From Lagopus muta (Eukaryota; Chordata; Aves; Galliformes; Phasianidae), in assembly GCF_023343835.1 (NCBI RefSeq), contig NC_064435.1:60843634-60907633 (forward strand): 64,000 nt of DNA. The letters are read 5' to 3'. Both the position numbers and the translations under genes were made by a program. Positions 1-10,503 of the stretch are shown one piece after another. Under the pieces are notes generated by a model that did not search any database, had not been told where the DNA came from, and saw nothing but the letters and a program-made list of their open reading frames with translations. The number at the start of each line of letters is the position of its first letter. Within the stretch, counting starts at the first letter, position 1.

Positions 1-834
1 TTCCTGTATCTGTTTCATTCCATGTCCATAGCATCCACCATTAATTTACAAAAAATAAAATAGTTCTCAACTAAATATATATATATATCTTTTCCTAACC
101 CTGTATTTATCCTCATTAGAGGTATGGGAGAATGCCATTCCACTTTTCCCTGTAATTTCCAGCTCATAGAAATATTACAGAAAGCAGAAGCTTAACTGGA
201 CTATAGTTAAAGCACAAGAGGAATCAGCATATTTCAGCTTCCACGTACTTCATAGAGGAGGAGATGAGGCTAATGTGCTCAAAACAGATTAAATGCCAAA
301 CGTGGGAGAGGAAGCAAAACTATGTCTTGTCCTCAGCCATCTAAGAATGCTTTCTGATTCATTCACTCACAGAATATTTTAGATCTGCAGTGTACATTTC
401 CTCAGGAAAGAGTTATATTGACACTGTAAAAAAATAGTAGGCAGCTGCCTACTCACAGATCACTTAATAATAGCCTAGTTTATAAACTATTGTGTGAAAG
501 TGGTATTACAGTGGTTATGACATAGCTATAAAATATTTCTATTTTCAGGACTTAGAAAATGCAAATGCTCCTTTTCTGTATTTCTCTCTACCTGCCACCA
601 CAAATTTCATCTGAAATGTCTGCTTACCTGCTAATGGAGTACCTGGGCCTATTTATTTCATATTCATTCTACTGAAAAATGTTGTTCCTTGGACAATTCG
701 TTATACTGGGAGGAAGGGCTGCCTTCCCCTACCTTCTTCCCTTTGTTGTCTTTGCAAATAGTAAATAGAGTAAATACTAGCATACAGAGCATTGCCTGTA
801 AGCTGAAGGCTGTGCTTTCTTGGTGTTTTCTTTA
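1..834. other. Unique AT-rich non-coding DNA
   Basis: No recognisable gene or repeat. It holds a short TA run near 77-88. On the minus strand a good-looking splice donor (CAG then GTAAGC) lies near 628, preceded by only a very short open segment. I could not support an exon here. Confidence 0.6.
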
Positions 835-867
835 GGGAGGGAGGGGGGGAGAGGGAGGAAAGGGGGG
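835..867 (+). repeat. G-rich purine tract with G-quadruplex pattern
   Basis: At least five G runs of three or more are separated by one to six bases on the plus strand, in an otherwise AT-rich setting. The pattern meets the usual G3+N1-7 rule for intramolecular G-quadruplex formation. The purine run continues with weaker G pairs to about 878. No gene or CpG cluster sits beside it, so a role is unknown; it may be only a simple purine tract. Confidence 0.7.
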
Positions 868-878
868 TAGAGGGAAGG

Positions 879-2137
879 CTGCTTTAGAGCTTGCAATGTA
901 TTTTCTTATTTCTTCATTTGCTTCTTTAAAACAATGAGGAATTTTTTGCTAAGCGAGAATGGCTTTATCTTTTTAGCTTGAAGAAAGTCCACTCAGAGAT
1001 ATTTTGTCATGCATCCATTGCAAGACATTCTCACATGTCACAGAAGCTGCATTCATTTGGTCAGAAAAGTAAAAGGATGTTTCTGAGACAATTTGCAACT
1101 TCTCTTGAAAAAAACCATCAATTTCAATACAAAATGATGATGACTTCTACAAAACAATAATCCTGGCAGCAACTCAGAATTCATGGTACCAAAATTCTTT
1201 CTGGAAAAATGAAATTGGGATGAGATAGAGCACTTTTTTGTTTAGAAAACAATTGTTTAGTTACTCAGTTCCTCACATTTATGCAGTGCTTTGTTAAAGA
1301 ACTCCACTATTGGCAATTCATTTGTCATTGGTTGTGCATAACTTTTAATGGACCACATGAAACCAAATGTCTCTCAGACATGGAGATGAAATTACACTTG
1401 ATCTTCCTCTAATGTTTAATTATTTCCTAGCAAAAATAAGTGATCAAAAGTTAGTGTCTTGTTGCAGTGAAGAGATGTAGATCGATGCACAGATTAATTT
1501 TGTTCTTATGTTTCCAGGTTTAGAGATGGAAAATGCCATGACAATTCAGCACTGAGTGTGCTTGCATTGCCAAGTTCCTTCCCATACTGCTTCATATTTT
1601 GAAAGGGGATGGACACAACATTTAGACTCAGCTGGTCTTGCAGATCAGTCTTATCTGAACAGGGAAGTATTCAGATCTGGACTTTCGGTCTGAGTCTTCT
1701 GTAAATCTTGAAAATCAGAGGCGAGGGAAGTCATCCTGACTGGTAAAGCGGGCAAGATTTGTGCCAGCTCATAGTGACTCAAGTACAGGTACTGACAGGT
1801 TTCTTACCTCAACAGGAAAAATTATGAACACTTTCGTCAACAGTTTTAGATATCACAATTGAATGGCATTTATATGCATATTTAAAATCATAAGTAGTAG
1901 TGCTGAAGCTGAACCCATTAGTGATAACAGTTGGGTCTGCTGTTCAGTTAATTTATTAAGATGTATTTAGAGATTAGCAAGGGGCTGGCAATATTTTCCC
2001 CTTAAAAACAAACAAACAAACAAACAAAAAAAACTTCTTTACATAATCTGTATTATCATATATGTTTGAAAGCAATATACAGTCCACAACTTCATAACAG
2101 CAGATAAAAGAGAACTTTAAAAACTGATTTTCTTTAG
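879..2137. other. Unique AT-rich non-coding DNA with AAAC repeat
   Basis: No gene recognised. The only simple repeat is an (AAAC)n tract at about 2005-2033. Short open frames here have no flanking signals that would support them. Confidence 0.6.
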
Positions 2138-2387
2138 ACGGTGACCCTAGGATGCTTATATATGTTTCAGGTATGAAATATTCCTTTGAGGAAACAGTGT
2201 GCTGCCCACCAGAGACTTTGTATGTAAGAGAAAATTGTGAGATCCACTGGAGTATGGGAAAGCATGCCTTTATGTTTCAAGTGGGCAGGCAGTTCAGAGA
2301 AGAAAGCAGGAGAAAAGAGATTCAGGATAATATCAGCTCCCCTAAATAGCAGATGAGCTGTGCCATTCTCTATCAGTTTAATTGTAG
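2138..2387 (+). other. Candidate non-coding (lncRNA-type) exon
   Basis: A pyrimidine-rich acceptor (tttctttag) ends at 2137 and a near-consensus donor (TAG then GTAAGTA) begins at 2388, giving a 250-base segment. A second, shorter end is possible at 2170 (TTTCAG then GTATGA). The segment has a reading frame from an ATG at 2152, but a stop at 2347-2349 lies before the donor. It would therefore be non-coding or untranslated. Splice signals this good also arise by chance in 64 kb. Confidence 0.15.
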
Positions 2388-2399
2388 GTAAGTAATTTT

Positions 2400-3372
2400 T
2401 AAACAGTCACATCATTATACTATGTTTTTTAAAATGCACACACTTAGGTACCTTATCTAATCATCACAGCTTGTCCACCACTGCAGCTGTTATCCTTAGT
2501 TTATCTGTCACATAATGATTAAACATAATGTAAGAAACATAGGGGTTTAGGCCAAATAATTGCTGCAGGAGGTCCTCCCAGGGCACACTTATGTTTGCTC
2601 TGTATTGAACGTGATTTTCTCATAATGAAAACTCAGGTGAAGATTCCTTAATTAAGCAGAAAAAATAAGTTACAGTTGTGTTGGGCTGATTGCTTGCAAG
2701 AGCTGCCAGTTTATCTGAGTTCAGATGCTGGTGCCACTACCATGTGCTTCCTCTGGAGTCTGGCCATTGGGTGACTCCAGTGATGGCTAATGTTTGGATG
2801 GGGCAAGCGTTTGTACAGCTAAAAGGAGCATTCACTTGGTGATATGATTATGTGAAGTGGGGTGACTCTTGCAACTCCTGGAAGACAAAAGCATTCAGTG
2901 GCCCAGTCGTAGTTGCAACACAAGCAAGCACAATGATGGTATGTGCAGCATATGAATGTGAAAACTCTGACATATTTGTAGGAAAAGGCAGAGAAGAGAG
3001 ATAAATGAAATAAGGATACCGCTGTCCTGAACAGTCTCTCGCATACAATTAGATAAAATCAGGATTTTGAAGGAAAAGGACCAACTCATTCTTCCCAAAA
3101 TACCATATGATATTTTTCAACAGCTATTTGAAAATGTACATGTGCTTATGTGTATGCATGTGATGGGGAAGGGCAATATTTGTTCAAGGACATAGTTACT
3201 GAGCTGATTTTGAGAGTTCAACTGTATATTGTCCTACCTGAACAATTCTTTGGAAGGCATTTTGCTTCAGATTCTTCTTCACCATGAGACTGCAGGAGCA
3301 TGAAAAGACATGATCTGCTTTTTGCTGCCTCAGTGGCTTGTGCAGTCCTTCTTGCTGTCCAGGCACAGTTCT
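2400..3372. other. Unique non-coding DNA
   Basis: No gene or confident repeat. Overlapping short minus-strand frames at 2848-3098 show no protein-like features or splice support. Confidence 0.55.
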
Positions 3373-3450
3373 TAGAATCATAGTGGCACTGAATATGCTG
3401 TGTTGTAAGGAACCCAAAAGGTTCGTAGAATCCAAGTCCTGTAATGGATC
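3373..3450 (-). mobile_element. Old CR1 LINE 3'-end scrap
   Basis: Read on the plus strand, the segment follows the reverse complement of a CR1 3' region. It begins like tagaatcatag and later has ggaacccaaaaggttcgtag followed by aatccaagtcctg. This corresponds to the familiar 'ggacccacaaggatcatcgagtccaactcctg' block. It is diverged and short, with no coding part. The element is read on the minus strand. A chance match is possible. Confidence 0.45.
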
Positions 3451-4100
3451 TGAGCAGTCAGAAGTGCTGTAACAGGATTTTTGCCCTGCCATACAGTTGG
3501 GCAGCAGGAGCAGATGCAGAGTAGCTCATTGCTTAATTTGGCTCTTTTTGATGCTCGAGTCTTGTACTATATCTGAACAGAGAGCAATCAGTAGGAAAGG
3601 AATGGAAAAACTGTTACAGTGTTGTATTTCTCCCCTCCACTTTTTAGATTGAATCAGAAGAATTGTCCAGAGAAAGCAGAAGTGTAATATCACCGGCAGA
3701 ATATTTGTTTATCATGGTTAGGTTACATTTATTTTTGTATTTATTTATTCAAATCCTTTTATTAATTCTACTTCCCTGAATGTGTGCATTGGTATACATT
3801 TTTATGTGTATTTGTGTAAATTTTATAGTTATGATTCATTGCTAGTATGGGGGTTTCATTAAGATATTGTGATGTGGAAGTCCTTTTTTATTTATGGGAG
3901 AAGAATTTTTATAACAAAACAATATTTGACTGTCTGATAACCAAGCAGTAAGGGGAATGTCCACAAGCATCGTATTCCACAGCTATATAAATGATAGGAA
4001 TTCTGTTTAGAATAGGAGGCTCTATTTAACAAAGGCAAGTAGTAGCAGGCTAATATAGATGTTGCACAATATTACATGGCTCACAATATTATTAGTGATA
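3451..4100. other. Non-coding DNA upstream of CpG island
   Basis: AT-rich with no gene. A TATA-like motif (gctatataaatg) at 3981-3992 lies about 130 bases upstream of the CpG island and in the right orientation for plus-strand transcription. I see no further core-promoter element, so this is only suggestive. Confidence 0.5.
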
Positions 4101-4104
4101 TTAC

Positions 4105-4640
4105 AGCAGCATGCAGGACTGTGGGTTGTCGGCTGCGAAGAAGATGGCCAGGGAGACTAAGAGAAATTTCCAAGAGAATGCTGTAATTGCAGCGAGTAGC
4201 TGGGAAATGTTCCAGGTGCGGAGGGCAAAGCCAGGAGCCGAGATACCTGCGGGAGCTGTGCGGGCAGCGCAGCCCCAGCGGAGCGAGGCGGCAGCAGGTG
4301 GCAGCATTGCCACAGCCTCGGGCCCCGCCGCCTCCTTCACTGCGACTTCACCCGTGGAAAGTTCCTCGACCGACCTTTCCCAAACGCCTTGTGACCCTCG
4401 TTAAGTGGCACTCGTGCACGCAACCTGCCCCTCTGTCAGTGTTTGTCTGTGACCGGGTCCGGTAATTAGGGATTTCCAGCTCTCGTTTGTTCCACTCCTT
4501 GTTTTTTCTACGTGCCAGAACTGAAATTCTCGAGCCTGTATTTGCACCGGTTCTGAGGCTCATGCGAATCGGGGCTCAAGCTGTGAGGATGGGGCTGTAT
4601 GAGTGTGTGGGTCCAGGGGGTGAGGCCGGGGCTTGCTAAT
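4105..4640. promoter_or_regulatory. Isolated CpG island, candidate promoter
   Basis: About thirty CpG dinucleotides occur in roughly 530 bases, densest at 4180-4420. The tens of kilobases around it are almost CpG-free. In vertebrates such islands mark DNA kept unmethylated in the germ line and are usually promoters. The plus strand has an open frame from an ATG at 4111 (97 codons, unrecognised, alanine-rich). It also has possible donors after 4215 (CAG then GTGCGG) and near 4291 (CAG then GTGGCA). The minus strand also has open frames, so direction is not settled. No protein family is visible. It could be a first exon of an unknown transcript, a lncRNA promoter or an enhancer-type island. Confidence 0.7.
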
Positions 4641-6581
4641 GGCCTTTAGTCACCAGAACTGTTAAAGTCAGCAAGAGCACGGGGAATTTTCAGACCAGTT
4701 GTTCACAGGACTCCTTCAAACAATCTGAGGGTTTTGTTTGTGCTGGCACCTCCCATGGGTAAATAAACACAGGAGTTTGTTCGAGGTTACTGTACACCCA
4801 TATTCTTGCAATGAGTGAACAGTCCTAAATGAGGCATTGTTACCAGCTTCTTCTTTCTGATGTCAAATAGCAGCTTTCAAAGACATTTTTATTTTATTTT
4901 TTCCCTTTTATTCCTTTCCCAAATATAAAATACACACTTCGAGGAACAGTACTGCTTTTCGGGGTTTATCATATTCAGAAGTCAAAGGTTGAGCCCAAGA
5001 GGATGAACATCCCCCAGTTTTCAACTCATCGGTTCACAGCAAAGTTAGTTTATCTTCAACTAAAGCTAATTAGACTTTCACCCCTGACATGCTGGTGAAG
5101 TGGTACTGCATGTTTTTTCTTTTGATTGTTTTTAATCTAACTGCTACTGTAGGCATGGAGTTATTTGGTCTTGATTAAACATTTCCAGTCTGTCTTGGCA
5201 AGCCAATCAAGGGCACATTTTCAGACATGTTTCTCACAGTAAATTAGTAACAATTGCTTATATGTTTAATAGTTCAGAAAATGAAGTTCTCCTTTCAGAG
5301 GTGTATTGTACTGCCATAATGTACACCCCAAATTGACACCACGTAGTTGTGTATGCAGGTTCTACTTAAAGTGATGGTAGACTGAAGCACTAGGATTCAT
5401 TAAATTGAGCAGAGTTTCTCATTAAATGTGTAGATTGACAGTCAGAACTGACTGTCATTTGTTTTTCTTTGCAGCTCTTTTTTTCGTGCCATCAATGCTT
5501 TATTTAGAGTGAAACTTTACCACCCGGTGGCTGAGAGGTAGCTGGTTTGTGGGGAAAAAAACAAGTAGAAAAATGTTTTGCATTATTATTTTTCTGGAAA
5601 AGGGAAAAAACAACTGGAAGCTTTTTAGATTTAAGTTCTTGATCTTCTCTTCCTCATTTTTTTTTTTTTTTTCTTTTTTTTTTCCCTGTGCCTAATTTAT
5701 ACCCTGAACAATGTATGTTACCTGGTTTGCATTGTGCAATGTATACATGTACATTTGTTTTCTAAAGGGAACTCTGTTAGTCCTCATCTATTTTCTAATA
5801 TAAACTCCTTTGCAGAGGTGTTAGCAAGTATATTTCATTTTAACTATGCCCTATAAATCCTTCATGGAAAATTCCAATTAATATGGCTATGCAGCAAGCT
5901 GGGCCAAAAAATTAACTGATCTGTTCTTGCTCAGCAAAGTGACTTGATGAATACAGGAATGGAACAGACTCAATACAAAAATGCTGTTTCTCTTCAAGGA
6001 GCTGAAGTCGCCAGGTGCCACTGTTTTGCATCTTAACATAAAAATCTATAAGACTGCACCTTCTGGTATTAACAGATAACACCAGAATGCTCTACCCTAT
6101 GGCAATTTGCTGAGATGCAAGATATCAATGCCCCAAGACTCTCAAAAGATTTTTATTTTTTTTCCATAAACATGGGACCTCAATCACTGAAGAGCAGAAC
6201 TTGAGGAAGACTTTCTCTCCATGAATCAGCCTTCAGGGGGAATACTGACTTTAGGAAGAGAAATTATTCATCGGGGACATTCATGAGATGAGGAACAAGA
6301 AAGGGACATCTTTCTGAAATGAAGGGAAATTTTCAGAGAGCACAATCTCTTTGTTAAGGACATAAAAAATATGAATTCTTTCGAACACTAAGTGAGTGCA
6401 TAACCTTGTGAGGAAAAGGCTTCAGTAGAGGGGGATTCAAGGACACACTAACTCTCTTCCCACATACATGTATATAAACTCTAAGGTAATGCCCTCCTGT
6501 CTGAGTCCAACACTCAGGTACACATACAATGGTTCGCTTTTGTTACATTTCTAGACGGCTGACTTAGTATGTATTTTGCAG
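4641..6581. other. Complex non-coding DNA, possibly conserved
   Basis: There is no gene. The part at 4700-5480 has high sequence complexity, few simple repeats and many homeodomain- or TALE-type words (TTAATT, TTAAAT, TGACAG, CTGTCA). That is the texture of conserved vertebrate non-coding elements, but conservation cannot be judged from one sequence. A pyrimidine tract with T runs lies at 5657-5683. Confidence 0.4.
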
Positions 6582-7075
6582 AATCACAGAATTGTTGTGG
6601 TTGATAGAGTCCTCTGTGTCTGTTAGATCCAACACCTGCAGGGACACCCAGAGCAAGGTGACCAGGACCATTTCCAGGCGGCTTTTATATATTTCTAAGG
6701 AGCAGTATTCCATAACCTCTCTGGGCACAGTGCTTTGTCATCCTCACAAGCAGAATTTTCGTGTTCCAATTTGTGCCCTTTGTCTCTTGTGCCGTAGCTG
6801 TGTACCACTGGAAGAGCCTGGCACTTTCATCTTCATACATCTTCAGGTATTTATATACATACCCCTGAGTCTTCTCCAGGCTGAACAATCCCAGATCCCA
6901 TGACTTCCCCTTACAGGAGAAACACTCCAGCCCCTTTATCATCTTAGTTGCCCTTTCCTGGGCCCTTTGCAGTAGATCCATCTCTTTTGCATGAGCAGGC
7001 CCAGAACTGGACACGCTACTTTAGTTGCGGCTTCACCAGAAGGGTCGCCTCCATTGGCCTTTTGGCAACAGTACT
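6582..7075 (-). mobile_element. CR1 LINE, 3' part of ORF2 and 3' end
   Basis: The plus strand starts with agaatcacagaattgt, the reverse complement of a CR1 3' terminus, and runs back into ORF2. On the minus strand, codons between about 6870 and 6990 read LLQRAQERATKMIKGLE and then DLGLFSLEKTQG. These match the conserved C-terminal block of the CR1 ORF2 polyprotein (RRATKMIRGLE... [13 protein letters not shown]). It is 5' truncated, as most CR1 copies are, and carries frameshifts and stops. It is a dead copy with no endonuclease or reverse-transcriptase core. Confidence 0.92.
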
Positions 7076-10000
7076 CAATCAGCATCACCAAATGATTTGC
7101 ATCACCAAACTGATGCAGTTGGACATTGAGTAGTGTGACTGAGGTACTGCTTGTGTTTCAGATGAAGCACTAGCAGCCTTTTTTTTTTTTTTCCCCCCTA
7201 CTCTTATGCAGCTAATGGCCCTGAGCAATATTTTCCACCAAGCAGTATAAGACAAGCAAAGGTAACTTTCTTATGTAGAGGTGCTTAGAGCCCAGACACA
7301 GGGATGGAGCAGGAACCATGGATATTTAGGTACTGCAGACACAGGAAAGGGAAAGCATGCACTGCTTCCATGTGCCATTTCCTGACAGCAGCACAGCTGT
7401 GGGCAAGAATCCTGATCTCCTTTCTAACAGAACATCAAAGTTTTCAGAATTTTTGCTTAATGATTATCTTCTAAATATTGTGAGAAAGTATGGCTCTTCT
7501 GCGGTGGCCAAAATGACCTCAGCAGAAGTTCTCCAGCAAAGCAGCTGAAGTGATACGTGCTTAGTGAATAAAGTTCCTGCATCATGTTTTGGTGAAAAAG
7601 TGTGTTGAAATTTTTGTCATATCTGTTTTCTTTGCCATTATTCATATTATTTTTTGTTTGTTTGTTTGTCAGTTTGTTTTTAAGGAAAGACAGGTTAAAA
7701 GAAATATTAAGAGCCAGTATCCATGAGAAAATAGCCCTGTTTGAAAAGAAATTTTGCTCTCTATCTCAATTCAGACCTTCTAGGTTTCATAAGCACTAAT
7801 AAGTTAGAGTGAACTTTGTTCTAAGATGTCAAACATTGAGTTTGACACTGTTTGAAACTGTTCAATTCATATTTGTTGTGCTTTCTTTACCAAGATTTAT
7901 ATCTGCACAAAACTTAGTATATAAGACTTCTTAAGAGCTTGTAATTTAATTCCACGAAAAATAATAGCATACTAAAATATTATGCTGTATGAACATAATG
8001 TGAGGAACTGAAAAAATATTTACAGAACATTAAAAATGCAGACATTGGGAAGAGGACATTTTTGATGGATACAGTTATTAGGAAAAAAAAAACCTCAGCC
8101 CTGTAATGCTTTGGAATTAAGTAACACTTTCCAGGGGTAGATTTAGGTGCTTAGGTTTATTCTGTATTAACCAGAGGTGTTTTTACTTGTCCTGACCAAG
8201 CTTTAACAACAAGTGACTTAGCAGGACCAAAACATAGCTCAGCCTGAGTGGATTCAGGCTCACAGCTTTCATGTCACACCTTCAGGCTCCATGAGGTGGC
8301 TGGAAAGGTTTGATTCTCTGTTTTCTTTTTGAAGCTTGACCGTGGAGCAGCCACGATTGAAAAATTCAGAGAAAGTACAAACAAGAGGGTATTATGACTT
8401 GATATGAGGGAGTCAGAAAGCTGTGTTGGCAGAAGGGAATTTCTGAGATTCTTGCATTGGGTACCCAGGTCTCATTTGCCTTCTGCCCAGGATGGGGAAC
8501 GTTGTATTTCTTACCATTTCTTACCGTCTAGTTTAAGTTCTTGCTTGCTCAGTTTCTAGTGTGTGTGAGTTCCTTTTAAAATGTTAAATATTTTTCTATG
8601 TACACAGGATATGTAAGTGACTCCTTTAATTTTGGGTGGTTCAGTTTTGATTTAATTTGCTGCAGGACTTTGCAAAAATAAATTTTAAATAGCTCTGGAG
8701 CTCCCTTACTCTCCCTATAGGAAAATAAATTAAAAAGTAAATATGTACTGGAAACTTGGAAAGCCCTGATACTTGTAAGAAAGAAAAATAATTTCTTATT
8801 TCATTCTAGATAAAGTGTGTGCTGTGGAAAGAAATCTAAGGAGGAGTACGAATGACTGAATTATCACCACGTTTCTATACTGAGTAAAAAACACAGAAAT
8901 ATCTTTCTAAAGTGCTTTCAGAAATGTTGATGGTAATTTTTTGTAGCCTTTTAGGGTCCTAATTAATTAGAGCTAGTTACAGAGCAATTATCATGTCTTC
9001 GTGCCTGGAAATGACATCTGTAAGATAAATTTGCAAATATATTACCACACACAGTTTGCTCATCTATGCAAATGTTTATATCTTCCAGTGGTTGGACTAC
9101 ACCAGTTACTGTTTTGAGAATCAGAATGTGCCATTAGCATATTACAAGAGATAAAGTACTCTAGGCATTTCTATTAATAAAAAACACTATTATATGGACT
9201 CTTATTGTATAACTGTGCAAATGCCAATCATATGTTATTTAGTTTTGGAGATTCTGTTCTGAATCTGCTTACTGGAAAAAAAAAAGTAAAAAAAACATTT
9301 CTTTTTAAAAAATTTTCATAACTATTTTACAGTTCTCTTATCCTGTTTCCTTAGTAAAAGATCTTTCCCTGCACACTTCATTTTTATTGGTCTGTATATA
9401 ACTGTAAGGATGATACTGGAAACTTACTGTAATATTTCAACAGTCATTCAGTATTTATTTAATGTTTTACTGTCAGTTCTTTATTTAGGCAATTTTGCTT
9501 TAAAACAGGAAATGCAGTAATGAGATAAACATGGGGAAAAGTAATGGGTCACTGGCCAGTGGAGCTGGCAAGGGTCACAATCTAACTTTTGTCTACCAGA
9601 AGTGCAGATGTAGAGCCAAAGGGACATTACACTGAAAAAAATTCTGGCAAAAATTGTATTCACATCCATAGCACTGAAACACGTAGAGCTTAGAGTCACA
9701 AACGATTGTTCCTCTGTCTGTATCTGAACCTGTGGCACTGTTTTTTTCTGAACTGTTATAGTAACCACTGCCATTTTTTTACTAAATCATTATCTATCCT
9801 GCACCAACACTGGTCCCAATGCCATCCATGAATGTGTGGGTTTCATGTTCTACAGACAAAACCAACTGCAGAAGAAGAGATTGTATTGTGACAGGTGGTG
9901 ATTTTTTTCAGATCTAAGTAAGAATACCTTGTCTTCAAAACTAACTTTGCTGGCTTATTTTATTCTGAAGTCTTAGCTCTTCAGGCATAGAAACCTGGTG

Positions 10001-10424
10001 AAATGTGTTTGGTGACTTATGCTTTTATCACACTTTCCTTAAGGGTTATTTGGCTAGGAAGCATGCAAAAAAAAAAAAAATAAAATAAAAAAAAAAAAAT
10101 TAAAAAAAAAAAATTACAGCCTGTCAATATTACTGTATTGGTAAAGCATCCTGGAAGTCTGCCTTGCTTTCTAGGCCTTAGCACATCAGCACATCATCAG
10201 CTTGCCTCAGGATCTGGCACCTTAAAGATTATTGTGGTGACTACAGCTTTAAGTAAATGATCTCACACTTACATTTCTGGATGCAAGCACCAATTTTGTG
10301 ATAAATCAAAGCAGTTCATGCTCTGCTTCCTGGAGGTCACAGCAAAGCTAAAGTGGATTTGCTTCATTTATGGTTAGTGAGATATGTATTTTCTGAATCT
10401 CAGTATTTTCCTCTTTCCCCTCAG
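7076..10424. other. Unique AT-rich non-coding DNA
   Basis: No gene recognised. It contains a (GTTT)n tract at about 7650-7680 and an A-rich low-complexity tract at 10067-10114. Small open frames at 7357-7799 and 9481-9774 have no domain, no homology I recognise and no clear splice context. Confidence 0.55.
10067..10114. repeat. A-rich low-complexity tract
   Basis: Poly(A) broken by single T residues. There is no adjacent retrotransposon body on the 5' side that would make it a LINE or retrocopy tail. Confidence 0.85.
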
Positions 10425-10503
10425 TGCACGAGCACAATCAGTGGATGCATTACTCATACACAGCCCTTGCATGCAGGTATGCCAAGAGCGATCCCAGCGT
10501 GCA
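10425..10503 (+). other. Candidate internal coding exon, protein not recognised
   Basis: A strong pyrimidine-rich acceptor (ttttcctctttcccctcag) ends at 10424 and a donor with GTAAGT starts at 10504. An alternative donor lies after 10476 (GCAG then GTATGC). The 79 bases hold three CpGs in a CpG-poor area. In the frame that takes one base from an upstream exon, the segment is open and reads HEHNQWMHYSYTALACRYAK followed by SDPSV. It would end two bases into a codon. The composition and codon choice look coding, but I do not recognise the protein. The CpG island at 4.1-4.6 kb lies upstream on the same strand and could supply a first exon. A chance arrangement cannot be excluded. Confidence 0.3.

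Noticed and set aside
626..680. Minus-strand micro-exon before a strong donor (CAG then GTAAGC)
   Set aside because: The open part is under 50 bases and the acceptor is poor; not supportable.
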